Shown: positions 37,490 through 46,030 of the stretch, piece by piece
How the letters are laid out: every line of letters begins with the position of its first letter
Position numbering within the stretch: position 1 is the first letter of the stretch
Source of the DNA: Capsulimonas corticalis
GTDB taxonomy: Bacteria > Armatimonadota > Armatimonadia > Armatimonadales > Capsulimonadaceae
Assembly (NCBI RefSeq): GCF_003574315.2
Contig: NZ_AP025739.1
Location: 4,092,001 to 4,156,000 of the forward strand
Length of the DNA stretch: 64,000 nucleotides
Direction of reading: 5' to 3'
Translations under genes and position numbers: made by a program
Notes under the pieces: model-generated
Databases searched by the model: none
Told to the model about the DNA's origin: nothing
The model's input: only the letters and a program-made list of their open reading frames with translations

Positions 37490-38442
37490 TGACCGAGTTG
37501 GAGCAGACACGATCCGTTGTTCAGCGGCCGGAGGACTTTGATGAGTTCTGGCGCGCGACGATGGCGGAACTCGACCGAACGCCGATCGCCTGGAAACGCA
37601 CGCCTTCGAACCTGACCGCCGAAGGGTACACGGTAGAGACGCTGGAGTTTGCGTCGCTGGGCGGCGTCGCCGTTTATGGCTGGATCGCCGTTCCGGAAGA
37701 TGCGGAGCGCCTATCGGCGCCTGGGTTTCTCTGGCTGCCGGGTTATTCGCACGGCAACCCGCCGCCGGGGCCGGAAAGCCTCTACGCGGGCATCGTTACA
37801 CTGGGGCTGAATGTACACGGCAATCTGCCGGACACCGCCTACGTGCATCCGAGCACGCTGGGGCGCGATTATATCGCCGAGGGGATCGATACTCCACAGA
37901 CATATGTGTTCCGCGCGATTGTCGCGCACTGTCTGCGGGCGTTCGAGGTGCTGGCGCTCCAGCCGGAGGTCGATCCGGACCGCGTGATCGCCGGCGGTAT
38001 GAGTCAGGGCGGGGGATTGGCGCTGATCGTGGCGGCCCTCCGGCGCGACGCGACGTGGCTCTGTCTCGCCGATATGCCGTGGCTCAGCGATCTCGACCGG
38101 GCGCTTTCTCTGATCGATCGGGAGCGGTACCAAAAGTTTCCGCAACTTTCCGTGCCGGACAAGCGTCTAATCATTGAGCAGTATGCGGAGGCTCACCCGG
38201 AACGGCGAGAAGAGGTCTTTCGAACTTATCGCTATTTCGATCCGCTCTCGCACGCGGGGAATATCGCCTGTCCGACGCAGATGAGCGCCGGCGGCCGTGA
38301 TCCTTCGTGCCGGCCGCCGACGATCTATGCGGTTTACAATGAGATAACAGCGGAAAAGGAAATGATCTATCTTCCGACCACGGGCCATCAAATCGTGCCG
38401 GCCATGCATATGGCGCACGAGAACTGGGTAAATTCGCACTAA
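37489..38442 (+). CDS. Alpha/beta-hydrolase, acetyl xylan esterase (AXE1)-like
   Basis: 317 residues from ATG 37489, overlapping the ATPase stop as ATGA. AXE1/cephalosporin-C deacetylase features: FDEFWRATMAELDRTP near the start, PGYSHGNPPPGPE, nucleophile Ser in GGMSQGGGLAL, the Asp region ACPTQMSAGGRDPSCRPP and the His in TTGHQIVPAMH. It should deacetylate a sugar or another small ester. No signal peptide, so it is cytoplasmic. Translational coupling with an exporter is unusual and may point to a secreted acetylated product or an esterified substrate. Confidence 0.82.
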   Translation: MTELEQTRSVVQRPEDFDEFWRATMAELDRTPIAWKRTPSNLTAEGYTVETLEFASLGGVAVYGWIAVPEDAERLSAPGFLWLPGYSHGNPPPGPESLYAGIVTLGLNVHGNLPDTAYVHPSTLGRDYIAEGIDTPQTYVFRAIVAHCLRAFEVLALQPEVDPDRVIAGGMSQGGGLALIVAALRRDATWLCLADMPWLSDLDRALSLIDRERYQKFPQLSVPDKRLIIEQYAEAHPERREEVFRTYRYFDPLSHAGNIACPTQMSAGGRDPSCRPPTIYAVYNEITAEKEMIYLPTTGHQIVPAMHMAHENWVNSH

Positions 38443-38493
38443 CTACGAAACTCGGCATACGAACGAAGAAAAAGCAAGCACGCGAACAGCGGG

Positions 38494-38745
38494 ATGAGGA
38501 GGACAAAGTCTCTGGAACAGAATAACAGCGCGCTGCAAAACGACGATATCCTGTCGGCGGTGGACAAAATCATTGGGAAGTATGGGCGAAGCGGCTCCGG
38601 ACGCGCATCGGCGCTCCGTTTGATCGGGGCCTACGTCATTATCGAAACGGAAGGCATCTCTGGATTGCGCAAGCGCGGCTTTAGCCGCGGAAGCATTCAG
38701 CTTTATTTGGAAAAACTGCACGACGTCGATGTCCGTGTTCCTTAA
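38494..38745 (+). CDS. Small hypothetical protein
   Basis: 83 residues, basic, predicted mostly helical; the C-terminal GLRKRGFSRGSIQLYLEKLHDV looks like a helix-turn-helix-like segment but no family is recognised. The overlapping AUG region has only GCGGG upstream, so the start is uncertain. It may be co-transcribed with the esterase (51-base gap). Confidence 0.5.
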   Translation: MRRTKSLEQNNSALQNDDILSAVDKIIGKYGRSGSGRASALRLIGAYVIIETEGISGLRKRGFSRGSIQLYLEKLHDVDVRVP

Positions 38746-38770
38746 CGCCGGGATTAAAACAGGGCGAAAA

Positions 38771-38813
38771 ATGGGAATGTCCTTTTCAGAGAAGCTGGAA
38801 AGGACATTCCCAT
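38771..38813 (+). promoter_or_regulatory. Hairpin enclosing the ribosome-binding site and start codon
   Basis: ATGGGAATGTCCTTT (38771-38785) is a perfect inverted repeat of AAAGGACATTCCCAT (38799-38813), with a 13-base loop. The right arm contains the Shine-Dalgarno AAAGGA and the first two bases of ATG 38812. In the mRNA this would block ribosome access until melted or bound; at DNA level it could also be a repressor operator. Confidence 0.72.
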
Positions 38814-39093
38814 GACGGATCAACAAATTGGAACGGTGGACCCGGAGAACGCCTTTGTGCAGACGACCGCCGGCGCATCGGTGACTGGGCAATCGGTCGT
38901 GACGGATCACGGCGTCGATAAGGAAGTGGTTTCGCTGCATCCCGTGGCGGGAGCGAGCAGTGAGGCTCCGGCCTCCAGCGGAATTCCGAGCGCTCGAAAT
39001 CAGCAAAGCGCCTCGCATGACTCCACGGCGGCGCAGAATACTCCCCGCATGTCGGATCGCTTGCAATCCGTCAGCGACGGTTCTCAGCCATAA
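38812..39093 (+). CDS. Small Ser/Ala-rich hypothetical protein
   Basis: 93 residues, low complexity, rich in Ser, Ala, Gln and Asp, probably disordered, with no signal peptide or membrane helix and no recognised family. Evidence for translation is the Shine-Dalgarno AAAGGA seven bases before ATG 38812, and the striking hairpin that contains both. The preceding small gene ends 66 bases upstream. Composition resembles stress-related disordered proteins, but that is a guess. Confidence 0.5.
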   Translation: MTDQQIGTVDPENAFVQTTAGASVTGQSVVTDHGVDKEVVSLHPVAGASSEAPASSGIPSARNQQSASHDSTAAQNTPRMSDRLQSVSDGSQP

Positions 39094-39119
39094 TCGAAGA
39101 TTTTCGACCAGAAAAGTGG

Positions 39120-39148
39120 TTGACGTGGAGTGGGATCGGTGTTATACT
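39120..39148 (+). promoter_or_regulatory. Promoter of an orphan short transcript
   Basis: TTGACG (39120-39125) and TATACT (39143-39148) with an exact 17-base spacer. Only a terminator about 110 bases later, and no plus-strand gene, lies downstream. Confidence 0.65.
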
Positions 39149-39154
39149 GAATTC

Positions 39155-39263
39155 ACTCCACCGGACACTCTCCGGTTGCGCCACGGGCTGTATGAATTTA
39201 CAACCTCGCGCAAACAAGAAGCCGTCCCATCCGGACTAAAGACCCGGCTGGCGCGGCTTTTTT
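39155..39263 (+). ncRNA. Candidate small RNA with own promoter and terminator
   Basis: About 109 bases from the predicted transcription start to a terminator-like hairpin (AAGCCG at 39219-39224 with CGGCTT at 39254-39259, an inner CCGG/CCGG pair, then TTTTTT). It contains a small hairpin ACCGGACACTCTCCGGT near its 5' end. The next gene is on the opposite strand, so this is not the leader of any visible gene. No known RNA family is recognised. Confidence 0.5.
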
Positions 39264-39299
39264 ATGCGCCCCGAACCACTCCCCACGCAGAAACCCATC

Positions 39300-41336
39300 T
39301 CAACTCGACGACTTGACAGCAGCAAGATCTGGAAAGATCGTGACGCGCAAATGCGTGGATCCATAGGGAATGAGCGTTAAGGTCTCCCGTAAATCGGCCA
39401 CTTTGCTCGCGCCGAATTCAGGCAGCGGCGGGGTGAACTTCTGGTCGGGATCGTCGGGATTGACCTGGAGCACCCAGTCCTCGATCTTTTTCGCGGAGAC
39501 GATCAGCCGGGTGGGCGGATTGCTCCAGGGATCCGAGGAGACGGCGCGCCGCTCGAACTGAACGGAATCTTTGAGCTTCGCCGCGTCCAGAACGATCCCG
39601 TAATTCCAGGCGCTTGTGGGCGTGGCGTTCCAGCTAGGATATTTGGAGGTCGTATACCGTTCCTCGACGACCGGAGTCCAATTCGCCTCGATCGGCAGGG
39701 AATAAACGAGCGGGCCGTGCTCCAGGCCGACGCCGTTCTGGGGCCAACGCGAGATGGCTGTCTTCATGGGCAGAGTCAGCGTGATCCTGTCTCCAGGCTG
39801 GAACGTCCGGCGGAGTGTGACGAAGCCATCCCTGATGGACAGCTTGCCGATCGGCTTGCCGTTTCGTGTGAGGTGCGGATCATCACACCACTCGGGAATA
39901 CGCAGGGACAGCGCGAAGGAAACCGCGCGCTTCAGGCCAATCGTGAAGTGGATCTGTTCTTCAAAGGGATATTCCGTCGTCTGGGTAATTTCGATGGGCT
40001 CGTTTTTGGAGCCGACTGTCGTAGTGAGCTTCGATGGGCCGTACAGCGTCGCCGCCAGCCCGCCATCGGGCTGTTTCATCCACATCCGCATGACGTAGTT
40101 GGGCAATAGTCGATGAACATTTCCGCCGCAGCAGGCGGTGTGCTGGCCGGGGTTGGGCTGGTACGCCATCATCCGGCCGCCGTGCGCCATGACGTTATGG
40201 TCGGAGTTGAGCGTGGCGAGGAACTGGTTGGGACAGGAAAAATATTGTAAGGCTTTCCAGTCGTTTTTGATCGCGCCCGGCCCGGCGTTGAAGCAGGCGC
40301 GCTCGATGCGGTCGCCCCACACGCCGCTCCCGGTCGCGGTCAGGAGGTATCCCCACGACCAGGTGTGATCGGAGATGTCGCAGGTTTCATGGGAGTCGAG
40401 CGATGTCTTCGTGCGGTACCATTCCGAGGTCGAAGGAATGCCGTCGATCAGCATGTGGTGGTCGAAGACCCGGCGCTGCGCCGCCAGAGCGAATTTCAGA
40501 TACTCGGCCTTGCCGGTGTGGGCGTACAGGATTGCCGGCTGCTTGGCCGTCTCCATATAGGTGACGCCATGGGCGTCGATCGGCGCCGCTGAGAATACCC
40601 GCAGCTCCGAGAGGTCTCCGTGTTCCGCGTCGTGGGCGACCGTTAGATATTCCCGCCAGGAATTTTCGGCAAGCGCCAGCAGCCGCGGATCGCCGGTCCG
40701 CTCGTAGCACCAGAGCATCGTCTCGATATTGACGACGTTGCGGGTGGGTTTTCCGTAAGCGGCCTTGTCGGAGAGATAGTGCTTGCGCATCGCCTCCGCG
40801 ATCTCCGTCTCGCCCGTGGCGTCCGAGGCCGCCGCCAGACTTCGGAAGAAGAGCGCATGCGGCCAGCGATGGAAGTCGCCTGTGGGCTCCTCAAAGAACT
40901 TCGGCCCAAGATACCCGTCCGCGCTGGCGTGGGTCAGCGCGTAGTCAATTGCCTCTCGCACCTGCCGCATCAGCGCTTTATCGTTCAGCACGATGGCGAG
41001 GCGTGTCGCGCCGTCGATCCAGTAGGACATTTGCTCCCACGGCCACCACGATTCGCCCTGCTCCTCGCCCTTCCAATACGTTCCCGTAAACGGCCACGAG
41101 ATTTGCGGCAGCTTGGACCCAAGGTGCTCCGCCTGCTTCTCCATGTTGGTCCGCAGCCATCCACTCGGCTCGATCGCTCCGGCGGGAAGATCCTGAAACA
41201 CCGCATAAGATCGCGTCTTCAGCGGCGGTGGGACCGCCGCTCGGCTTCCAAGCTCCGCAGACAGAAGCATCCCCGAGCTAATCATGGCGAACTGGATAAA
41301 CTGACGCCGGGTCATTTCGAATTTGGTCGTACTCAT
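39300..41336 (-). CDS. Secreted GH127/DUF1680-like glycoside hydrolase
   Basis: 678 residues. The N-terminus MTRRQFIQFAMISSGMLLS (after MSTTKFE) is a Tat-like signal. The (alpha/alpha)6 domain has DUF1680 hallmarks: GWLRTNMEKQAEHLG, SSHETCDISDHTW-type Glu region (LDSHETCDISDHTWSWGYL) and the Cys motif HTACCGGNVHRLLPNY; in characterised GH127 beta-L-arabinofuranosidases a Glu and a zinc-bound Cys are catalytic. Beta-sandwich domains follow (about 440-678). It probably removes arabinofuranose from plant polysaccharides or glycoproteins. It is next to a second secreted glycosidase and a divergent AraC regulator. Confidence 0.87.
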   Translation of the reverse strand: MSTTKFEMTRRQFIQFAMISSGMLLSAELGSRAAVPPPLKTRSYAVFQDLPAGAIEPSGWLRTNMEKQAEHLGSKLPQISWPFTGTYWKGEEQGESWWPWEQMSYWIDGATRLAIVLNDKALMRQVREAIDYALTHASADGYLGPKFFEEPTGDFHRWPHALFFRSLAAASDATGETEIAEAMRKHYLSDKAAYGKPTRNVVNIETMLWCYERTGDPRLLALAENSWREYLTVAHDAEHGDLSELRVFSAAPIDAHGVTYMETAKQPAILYAHTGKAEYLKFALAAQRRVFDHHMLIDGIPSTSEWYRTKTSLDSHETCDISDHTWSWGYLLTATGSGVWGDRIERACFNAGPGAIKNDWKALQYFSCPNQFLATLNSDHNVMAHGGRMMAYQPNPGQHTACCGGNVHRLLPNYVMRMWMKQPDGGLAATLYGPSKLTTTVGSKNEPIEITQTTEYPFEEQIHFTIGLKRAVSFALSLRIPEWCDDPHLTRNGKPIGKLSIRDGFVTLRRTFQPGDRITLTLPMKTAISRWPQNGVGLEHGPLVYSLPIEANWTPVVEERYTTSKYPSWNATPTSAWNYGIVLDAAKLKDSVQFERRAVSSDPWSNPPTRLIVSAKKIEDWVLQVNPDDPDQKFTPPLPEFGASKVADLRETLTLIPYGSTHLRVTIFPDLAAVKSSS

Positions 41337-41372
41337 GATGGAGCCTTTAACATTGTTTTCGTGCGCGTAACT

Positions 41373-43760
41373 TTACAGAGCCGGCTTCAAGCCTTCCCAC
41401 CGTACGTCCCATTGTCCATCGAGTGGGAAGCCCGGACTACGATGCGCTGGAGCGCCGCCCCATCCAGCCGCCATCATTGCGACGGCGTACAGCAGGCCGC
41501 CGTTGGCGGGGAAATAGGGGTATGGCCCTCCGGTACAGTATCCGCCGTCGTCAAACTGAAAGCCGCTCGATGGATGCAGCAAAAAATCAACGGCTTGGGA
41601 TGGCTTGCCCACGCGGGCGGCGGCCATCGCGAGCATGGGGAAGTCCCAGCCCCAGGTGCGTTCGAGATTCCAGGTTTGGGAGACGCGGTCCAGTGTCTTC
41701 ATCGCCGTTGGGACATCCACGCCGTCGCCGGGCAGCATGCCGTAGACGCCGATCAGGGCCGGGTGTTCGAAATTGTACTTCGTCCACATGTATTTGACGC
41801 CTTCGTGGAGGATGTAGACCCCATCCTCCACGGGCAGCGGCGCGAGGTTATTCCGAACCCTTTCCCACTCCGGATCGGGCGGAAGCCCGAGGCGTCGGCG
41901 CCAGGTCTGCGCGATCCGCAGGCCGAATCGCCAGTAGGACAATTCATAGGTCGGGTTCTGCGTGACTGCCGGCTCGGTGTTCTCCGAGACAATATAGATC
42001 GGCGGCCCTAGGTCATAGCGTTTCGTCTTCTCGTCCCAGAACGCGAACGAGCTGAGAAACTCCGCCGTATTGAACACGATCTCACGCCATTTCTCCAGCG
42101 TCGCCCTGGTCGGGTGCGCCTGGTAATCCAATTCGGCGAAAAACATCGGGTGCGGCTGCTGCCAGATCAGCATGGCGTTGCAGGGATGGACGGACTCCTG
42201 TCCCTCCGCCGTGGTCATCTTCGGCCAGCGCGCGCCGCGCACTCCCTGGGATTTGGCGCGGGCCTGCGACGAGTGGAGGAAGCGTTTGTAGATCCCCTGG
42301 CTGCGGTCAAGGATTCGCCACCGGTCCCAAAGGGCGTAGTGGGCGGCGTGCCACCAGTACATCTCCATATGGAACTTGCCATGCCAGCCGTCATTGACCA
42401 GGCCGCTTTCCTGCTGCGGCAGATCGCCCGCTTCATTGACCGCCATCAAATACTGCGACAGCACGATCCGGCGCTCCAGCTCTTTCCAGCGTGGATCTTT
42501 GCTGTGGGAAAGATCGATCGCGCCCCCGGAGTTCCAAAAGGCGGGCCAATGCTGTTGGGAGGCGGCAAATGTCGCCTGCGCCGTCGGCGGAGCTTGCGGC
42601 GAGGCGCTGGGCGTGAAGGAGCAGGTGAACTCCATTGTGTCGCCCGTGGCCGTCAGGGTAAAGCGATGGCGGCTGGGGCGCGACGGGATGCTCAGCGTCC
42701 CGTTTTCGCCGACCTCGGTCTGCTGCGTTTGTCCGTCCAGAGTATACGTCACATGCAGGACTTTCGGCTGGCGGAGCGCCGGGTCGCCGCCCATTGTTTC
42801 GTTCGTGACATCCATCGCCAATTGATTGTCGTGGATCGCGTTTTGGAGCAGCAACGTGACATCGGCCACATGCTCGCCCGCCCCGTACTCCGCCTTTGTA
42901 ATCGTCAGCGCCTGAGCGGTCTTCGGCTCGGCGGGTGGGTGGAAGGTCATCGTCGGCCCCCAGCACAGCGCGGCGTGATGCTCGGAATCGTCCTGGCGGT
43001 GTACGAGATCGGCGCGCTGCGCGCTCTGGCGGACGATCTGTGACTGATGCTGGGCGTCGCCATCCCATGCGCCGACATAGTCCGCGAACTCGCGCCCGTC
43101 GTCGCGCGGGAAGTGCAGAAAGGCGGCCAGCCGACCGGCGGCAATCAGCGGCGAATGAACGCGGACGGCGATCGTATCGTGATTGGGATGGCAGGAGGTT
43201 TCGACGCGGACCGGCTGGCCCTCCCATTGAAACCGGCTGTCCAGTGTTCCGGTCCAGAGATCGAGATCCTGGACGCAGTTGGTGAGATCGCTCGCCGATG
43301 CTTCCGATCCATCGGCTTTCGTCAGGACCAGGCCGATCCTGCCGAGGTGGATTCGGGTCGGGTTGGCGTAGATCCAGGCGCCCAGTTCCGGCTGCTCCTT
43401 GCTCCAGCTGGGATAACGCGTCGGGCGGCCGTGCGTCTCCCAGACCGTCCCCCGAAAATCCGAAGGCTTTTGTCCCGGCGGCAACGGCTGCGTATGCCAG
43501 CCCCAATCCGACATCGTGTTGAACCCTACGAACGTTTGCAGCCCCGTAATGTCGGCGCCGAACGCGAAGCTCCCGTTGCCGACTTGCAGCGGACTGCGTG
43601 TGCTGAGCTGTGTTCGCCGGACATTATGACGCGTGATCAGAGCGCGTCGATCAATCGCGTTCGGAGCGAGATTCGTTTGTGGAGCATTGCGTTCGAAAGA
43701 CGAGGAGTAGGGGACCGCGGCGCTCAGCCCCAGCAGCAGAAATGACCTTCGGTTTAACAT
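41373..43760 (-). CDS. Secreted six-hairpin glycosidase (GH65/GH95-like)
   Basis: 795 residues from ATG 43760 (MLNRRSFLLLGLSAAVPYSS, a Tat-like or Sec signal). The N-terminal beta-sandwich (GNGSFAFGADITGLQTF...) followed by an (alpha/alpha)6 barrel with MYWWHAAHYALWDRW, GARWPKMTTAEGQES and LIWQQPHPMFFAELDY matches clan GH-L and related six-hairpin enzymes; family GH65 versus GH95 cannot be decided by eye. Likely cleaves an alpha-linked sugar in the periplasm or outside. A start 12 bases upstream (TTG 43772) is possible but lies right on the Shine-Dalgarno. Same-strand neighbour of the GH127-like gene, 36 bases apart. Confidence 0.8.
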   Translation of the reverse strand: MLNRRSFLLLGLSAAVPYSSSFERNAPQTNLAPNAIDRRALITRHNVRRTQLSTRSPLQVGNGSFAFGADITGLQTFVGFNTMSDWGWHTQPLPPGQKPSDFRGTVWETHGRPTRYPSWSKEQPELGAWIYANPTRIHLGRIGLVLTKADGSEASASDLTNCVQDLDLWTGTLDSRFQWEGQPVRVETSCHPNHDTIAVRVHSPLIAAGRLAAFLHFPRDDGREFADYVGAWDGDAQHQSQIVRQSAQRADLVHRQDDSEHHAALCWGPTMTFHPPAEPKTAQALTITKAEYGAGEHVADVTLLLQNAIHDNQLAMDVTNETMGGDPALRQPKVLHVTYTLDGQTQQTEVGENGTLSIPSRPSRHRFTLTATGDTMEFTCSFTPSASPQAPPTAQATFAASQQHWPAFWNSGGAIDLSHSKDPRWKELERRIVLSQYLMAVNEAGDLPQQESGLVNDGWHGKFHMEMYWWHAAHYALWDRWRILDRSQGIYKRFLHSSQARAKSQGVRGARWPKMTTAEGQESVHPCNAMLIWQQPHPMFFAELDYQAHPTRATLEKWREIVFNTAEFLSSFAFWDEKTKRYDLGPPIYIVSENTEPAVTQNPTYELSYWRFGLRIAQTWRRRLGLPPDPEWERVRNNLAPLPVEDGVYILHEGVKYMWTKYNFEHPALIGVYGMLPGDGVDVPTAMKTLDRVSQTWNLERTWGWDFPMLAMAAARVGKPSQAVDFLLHPSSGFQFDDGGYCTGGPYPYFPANGGLLYAVAMMAAGWGGAPAHRSPGFPLDGQWDVRWEGLKPAL

Positions 43761-43791
43761 CTCGAGTCTCAACCTCTCGTTCCGATCGAAT

Positions 43792-43811
43792 GGACAATCA
43801 TACCATTGTCC
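43792..43811. promoter_or_regulatory. Dyad in the divergent glycosidase/AraC promoter region
   Basis: GGACAAT-N6-ATTGTCC, a perfect 7-bp dyad centred about 40 bases upstream of the glycosidase start. Another imperfect dyad (TGAGG...CCTCA) lies at 43823-43842. Either could be an operator, but AraC-type sites are usually direct repeats, so the binding protein is uncertain. Confidence 0.45.
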
Positions 43812-43856
43812 CGTTCCGCGCCGTGAGGACAGTCTTGCCTCAGTGATAGCACAAAA

Positions 43857-43885
43857 TTGACATCGCCATCGTGGAGCCCTATAAT
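43857..43885 (+). promoter_or_regulatory. Consensus promoter of the AraC gene
   Basis: TTGACA (43857-43862), 17-base spacer, TATAAT (43880-43885): a perfect match to the consensus. TATAAT ends only 6 bases before ATG 43892, so the transcript is leaderless if that ATG is used. Confidence 0.85.
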
Positions 43886-43891
43886 AGGAGG

Positions 43892-44848
43892 ATGCGCGGC
43901 GTGAGAATGTTTCACCTGTCGAAGGAAGATTTTTTTGGCGATGAAGGGGCGCGTCTCTTTGTGAGTGATCCCGTCATGGAGGGAAACAACTACGCGCACG
44001 ACCATGACTTTTTGGAGATTGTGCTTGTCGCCAGCGGAACGGGCGCGCATATCTCGATCCATGGCGCCCAGACGCTGAAGCGCGGTGATCTGTTTGTCCT
44101 GCGGCTGGGGGCATGGCATGAATATCTCGACTGCCAGCATCTGCATGTCTACAACTGCTGCTGCGCGCCGCAATTTCTGCGGCGCGACCTTGCGCTGCTG
44201 GGGGACGATCCGGCAGTCTCTCGGCTCTTGTGGCTGGAGCCGCTCGCGCCGCGAGTGCGCGGCGTTCTGCATTGCACGCTGACTGAGGAGCAAACACAGC
44301 GCGCCGTGGCGTATTTGAACCCGCTGTCGCATTTTCTGAACGAGTCGTTCACCGTGCGCGCGGGACGCCTTTTAGTACTGCTGGGCTACTTAGGACAGTG
44401 CGTCTACCCAAACGAACGCGACCGAAAGGGCGGGCTGCACGCCGCCGTGCGCGAGGGAATACAGCAGATGGAAGATTCCTGTGATGAAGAGTGGGATCTT
44501 ACTCGCCTGGCCGAACTCACACGGCTGAATCCGTCCTACTTAACACGGTTGTTCAAAGCCGCCACGGGACGATCGCCGATGCAGTATTTGACTCGGCATC
44601 GGGCGGAGCTCGCCGCCAGCCTTTTGGTCGCCACCGACCATCCCATCGGCGAAATCGGCGCGCGAGTCGGGTGGCGAGATCCCAACTATTTTGCGCGCCG
44701 GTTCAAGGCAGTGTTCGGGGTGACGCCCAGCGCCTATCGGTCTCATCAGGCGGCGCAATCGATGGATGCGCCCCAGCGGAAACGAGGCCCTCAGAGTGTC
44801 ACGACAAATGGCTCCTCCTTACCCTTCTCTGGCGATACTGGGGTATAA
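43892..44848 (+). CDS. AraC family transcriptional regulator with cupin domain
   Basis: 318 residues from ATG 43892; ATG 43907 (MFHLSKEDFF) is a good alternative because AGGAGG lies 15 bases before it, while for 43892 the AGGAGG abuts the codon. The N-terminal cupin (about 25-110: YAHDHDFLEIVLVASGTGAH) senses a ligand, probably a sugar; the C-terminal pair of helix-turn-helix motifs (about 190-290: RLNPSYLTRLFKAATGRSP and GWRDPNYFARRFKAVFGVTP) binds DNA. It is transcribed divergently from the two secreted glycosidases, so it most likely regulates them. Confidence 0.88.
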   Translation: MRGVRMFHLSKEDFFGDEGARLFVSDPVMEGNNYAHDHDFLEIVLVASGTGAHISIHGAQTLKRGDLFVLRLGAWHEYLDCQHLHVYNCCCAPQFLRRDLALLGDDPAVSRLLWLEPLAPRVRGVLHCTLTEEQTQRAVAYLNPLSHFLNESFTVRAGRLLVLLGYLGQCVYPNERDRKGGLHAAVREGIQQMEDSCDEEWDLTRLAELTRLNPSYLTRLFKAATGRSPMQYLTRHRAELAASLLVATDHPIGEIGARVGWRDPNYFARRFKAVFGVTPSAYRSHQAAQSMDAPQRKRGPQSVTTNGSSLPFSGDTGV

Positions 44849-44849
44849 T
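44844..44849 (+). promoter_or_regulatory. -10 element of the deacetylase gene
   Basis: TATAAT overlapping the AraC stop codon; predicted start near 44856, leader about 26 bases. No clear -35. Confidence 0.5.
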
Positions 44850-44881
44850 CGCCGTAATCCACCTCGTCACGCGTGAGAAAC

Positions 44882-46003
44882 ATGTTAGACACCACACAAC
44901 GCTTCCATCGCCCCGCCCTCGCCCGGATCGCCGCCGCCGCGGTTCTGTTTGGAGGGATTTCGCTGGCCTCCGGCTGCAAAATGCCGTTTCATCTGCACAG
45001 AGAAGCGAAAGTCGCCGCGCCGCCCAAGCCCGTCGCGCCTCAGCAAACGGCGATGCTTCCGCTCGATCTGACAAAGGTGCAGCCGAACGAAGCCGGTATG
45101 GTCCCGATCTTGGAGTACCACGATCTGGTCGCCTCCAGTAAAGTATCTGGCTATCAATACCCGGCCGCCTCGTTCCGTCAGGACATGGAGTGGCTGTACG
45201 CGCACAACTACCGCCCGATCAGCCTATCCGAATATGTCCAGGGACGCATCGACTGCCCCGCCGGGATGTCGCCCGTGATCCTGACATTCGACGATGCGCT
45301 CAAAGGCCAGTTCTACTATACGCCGGACGGCAAGATCGACCCCAACTGCGCCGTCGGCATTCTGGACGACATGCATGCGCGCCACCCCGATTGGCCGCAG
45401 AAGGGCACATTTTTCGTCCTGACCAACGGCGATCCCAAGCTGCCGCCGGCCTTCTATCAGGCCCAGTACGCTCAGGGCAAGATGGATTACCTCGTGAAGG
45501 AAGGGTACGAGATCGGAAACCACACGATCCACCACCTCGCGGGCATTCGCCACTGGCCGGACACCAAGGTGGAAGCCGAGTTCGCCGGCGCCGTCAAAAA
45601 TATTCAGGCGATGCTGCCCAATTATGACGTCAACACGCTCGCGCTGCCGTTCGGCGTTTACCCCAAGAACCAGAAGCTCGTCATCAGCGGCGAAAGCGAC
45701 GGCATGAAGTACCACAACCTCTGCGCCCTCCTCGCTGGCGCCGCTCCGGTGCGTTCGCCCATGGATAAGGACTTCAACCCCTATCGCATGCAGCGTATCA
45801 TTCCGGGGACGGAGAAGTTTGCGATGAAGTACTGGCTGGACTGGCTCGAAAAGAACAAATCCGAAAAGTTCGTCAGCGACGGCGACCCGAACACGTTCAC
45901 GGTCAACACCATCTCGTCCGGCAAGCTGGACCCCGCGAAGATCGCGAAGAACCACTTCCACCTGCGGACATACAACGGGACGACGGTGGCTTCGTCGAAG
46001 TAG
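44882..46003 (+). CDS. Polysaccharide deacetylase lipoprotein
   Basis: 373 residues from ATG 44882. A signal peptide ends at the lipobox-like LASGC, so the mature protein should be a lipid-anchored exported protein. NodB-homology motifs: LTFDDAL (Asp-Asp), GNHTIHH (metal-binding HxxxH) and LALPFGVYP (third motif). It is expected to remove N- or O-acetyl groups from a polysaccharide such as peptidoglycan or exopolysaccharide using a divalent metal. A family B palindromic element follows. Its own promoter suggests it is separate from the AraC gene. Confidence 0.88.
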   Translation: MLDTTQRFHRPALARIAAAAVLFGGISLASGCKMPFHLHREAKVAAPPKPVAPQQTAMLPLDLTKVQPNEAGMVPILEYHDLVASSKVSGYQYPAASFRQDMEWLYAHNYRPISLSEYVQGRIDCPAGMSPVILTFDDALKGQFYYTPDGKIDPNCAVGILDDMHARHPDWPQKGTFFVLTNGDPKLPPAFYQAQYAQGKMDYLVKEGYEIGNHTIHHLAGIRHWPDTKVEAEFAGAVKNIQAMLPNYDVNTLALPFGVYPKNQKLVISGESDGMKYHNLCALLAGAAPVRSPMDKDFNPYRMQRIIPGTEKFAMKYWLDWLEKNKSEKFVSDGDPNTFTVNTISSGKLDPAKIAKNHFHLRTYNGTTVASSK

Positions 46004-46030
46004 AGACCTATTTCCGCGTTTCGCGCGCCT

